From Candidatus Dormiibacterota bacterium (lineage in GTDB: Bacteria > Chloroflexota > Dormibacteria > Aeolococcales > Bog-877), in the NCBI GenBank assembly GCA_030038765.1, contig JASHRA010000113.1, positions 1 to 13,286 on the forward strand: DNA of 13,286 nucleotides. Direction: 5' to 3'. A program made the position numbers and the translations under genes. This document shows, in pieces, positions 12,561 through 13,286 of this stretch (positions are counted from its first letter, which is position 1; each line of letters begins with the position of its first letter). The notes beneath the pieces are model-generated. The model saw nothing but the letters and a program-made list of their open reading frames with translations. It was not told the origin of the DNA and ran no database searches.

Positions 12561-13286
12561 TTACCTGCTGCGGCCCCCGTGAGCTCTCGTCCTGCCGCGC
12601 GCCGTGGCGTTTCGCGTCATTGGCGCAGCCTGGTCGACCGCGGAAGGCCGCGAGGGCCCGCGGCTGCGTCGATCTGGCCCTTCTGGAGCCAGCAGCTGCC
12701 CTACCAGACCATCTATCTCAGCACCGATGCCATCCCGTGCCAGCGCCGACCTCACCTGGTCACGAGCGGCCCTGAAGTCGATCCCCTCCCGGATCTCGAG
12801 ACTCTTGGCCAGCCGTTCTGCCACCGCGGCGGCGCCGGACAGCCGCCGGTGGAGTTCCAGGTCGGCATCGTAGAGCGGAATGGGGAGATGGAAGACGTAC
12901 TTCTCGAAGTCGCGGGGGCCGAAGAGACCTCGAGACTGGAGGGGCCGCACCACACGGGTCGTGACTTCGCTGTTGAAGACCGCCTCCAAGTACCGAGCTT
13001 CGTCGGCTGACAGGCAGGCTGCCCAGTACAGCTTGTGCTCGACGACACAGTGGGGATCCTCGAGGCGAGCCGCGGCAAGGCTGTTGCCGGATGCCGTGTA
13101 GACCAGCCGTATCGGCGCGATCGGGAACTGGGCCGAGAGTTTCTTCTGGTAGTCAACCCAGCCGACGAGAGGGAGCGCCGTGCTCGGTGCCCGGTCCCTC
13201 TCCCAGAGCCTCTCTCCCTCTCGCCACCAGCCCGCCAGGCGTGGAAACTCCTGCATCAGCGGATCCCGATCGCTCAGCACCCTACC
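12561..13286 (-). CDS. C-terminal part of a probable N6-adenine DNA methyltransferase / restriction-modification enzyme (5' end outside window)
   Basis: The frame is open through the right edge; 241 residues are visible. LYWAACLSADEARYLEAVFNSEVTT, then RPLQSRGLFGPRDFEKYVFHLPIPLYD and DLELHRRLSGAAAVAERLA, are typical of the target-recognition and C-terminal region of Eco57I/TaqI-like N6-adenine methyltransferases and type IIG or related enzymes. In those proteins the catalytic NPPY lies far upstream, so it cannot be checked here. The segment ends in ARDGIGAEIDGLVGQLL, the usual closing helix. A ~40-residue basic, disordered tail follows (RSRGPSRPSAVDQAAPMTRN...), which is unusual and may reflect loss of an original stop. 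It is likely part of a defence or modification locus extending rightward. Confidence 0.6.
   Translation of the reverse strand, partial: GRVLSDRDPLMQEFPRLAGWWREGERLWERDRAPSTALPLVGWVDYQKKLSAQFPIAPIRLVYTASGNSLAAARLEDPHCVVEHKLYWAACLSADEARYLEAVFNSEVTTRVVRPLQSRGLFGPRDFEKYVFHLPIPLYDADLELHRRLSGAAAVAERLAKSLEIREGIDFRAARDQVRSALARDGIGAEIDGLVGQLLAPEGPDRRSRGPSRPSAVDQAAPMTRNATARGRTRAHGGRSR

Noticed and set aside
1..13286. tRNA or rRNA genes, CRISPR arrays, transposases or attachment sites
   Set aside because: I saw no cloverleaf-like segments, regularly spaced identical repeats, transposase motifs or terminal inverted repeats anywhere in the window.

Overview
This is a very GC-rich bacterial window, densely packed with genes. 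Third codon positions are almost all G or C, so long spurious open frames appear on the opposite strand. No taxonomic marker is present. Several traits fit a soil-type actinobacterium or a Chloroflexota/Dormibacterota-like lineage: a hopanoid radical SAM enzyme, a WYL regulator, an actinobacterial-style Kdp operon with an extra small peptide, and start codons placed as in leaderless transcripts. This placement is inference.

Left part (1-5309). The end of a WYL-domain regulator runs into a complete high-affinity potassium pump operon on the minus strand. In transcription order the operon is a 27-aa membrane peptide, kdpF (29 aa), kdpA, kdpB and kdpC. Every junction overlaps by 1-4 bases, so the five cistrons look translationally coupled. 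Upstream is a duplicated bipartite repeat, TTTGACC-N5-TTGACG, with 11-bp internal spacing and copies 32 bp apart. It looks like a response-regulator operator. No kdpD or kdpE is in the window.

Middle (5310-9051). A SRPBCC-fold protein runs divergently from kdp and ends 59 bp inside corA. On the minus strand, hpnH (adenosylhopane synthase), moaA (GTP 3',8-cyclase) and corA (divalent cation channel) follow each other with short gaps. A cysteine-free MerR-family regulator is divergent from hpnH. The shared region holds two opposed -10-like boxes that form a dyad.

Right-centre (10015-12127). This is the most interesting part: a permease with an unusual C-terminal tail of four tandem YHS metal-binding domains, overlapped by 8 bp by a CsoR-family repressor with the complete Cu(I) ligand set. 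A perfect CsoR-type operator, ATACCCC-CCA-GGGGTAT, lies immediately in front of the permease. Together they form a self-contained, probably copper-responsive, autoregulated operon.

Right end (12128-13286). A small putative helical-hairpin protein lies convergent to the C-terminal part of what looks like an N6-adenine DNA methyltransferase or type II/IIG restriction-modification enzyme, cut by the window edge.
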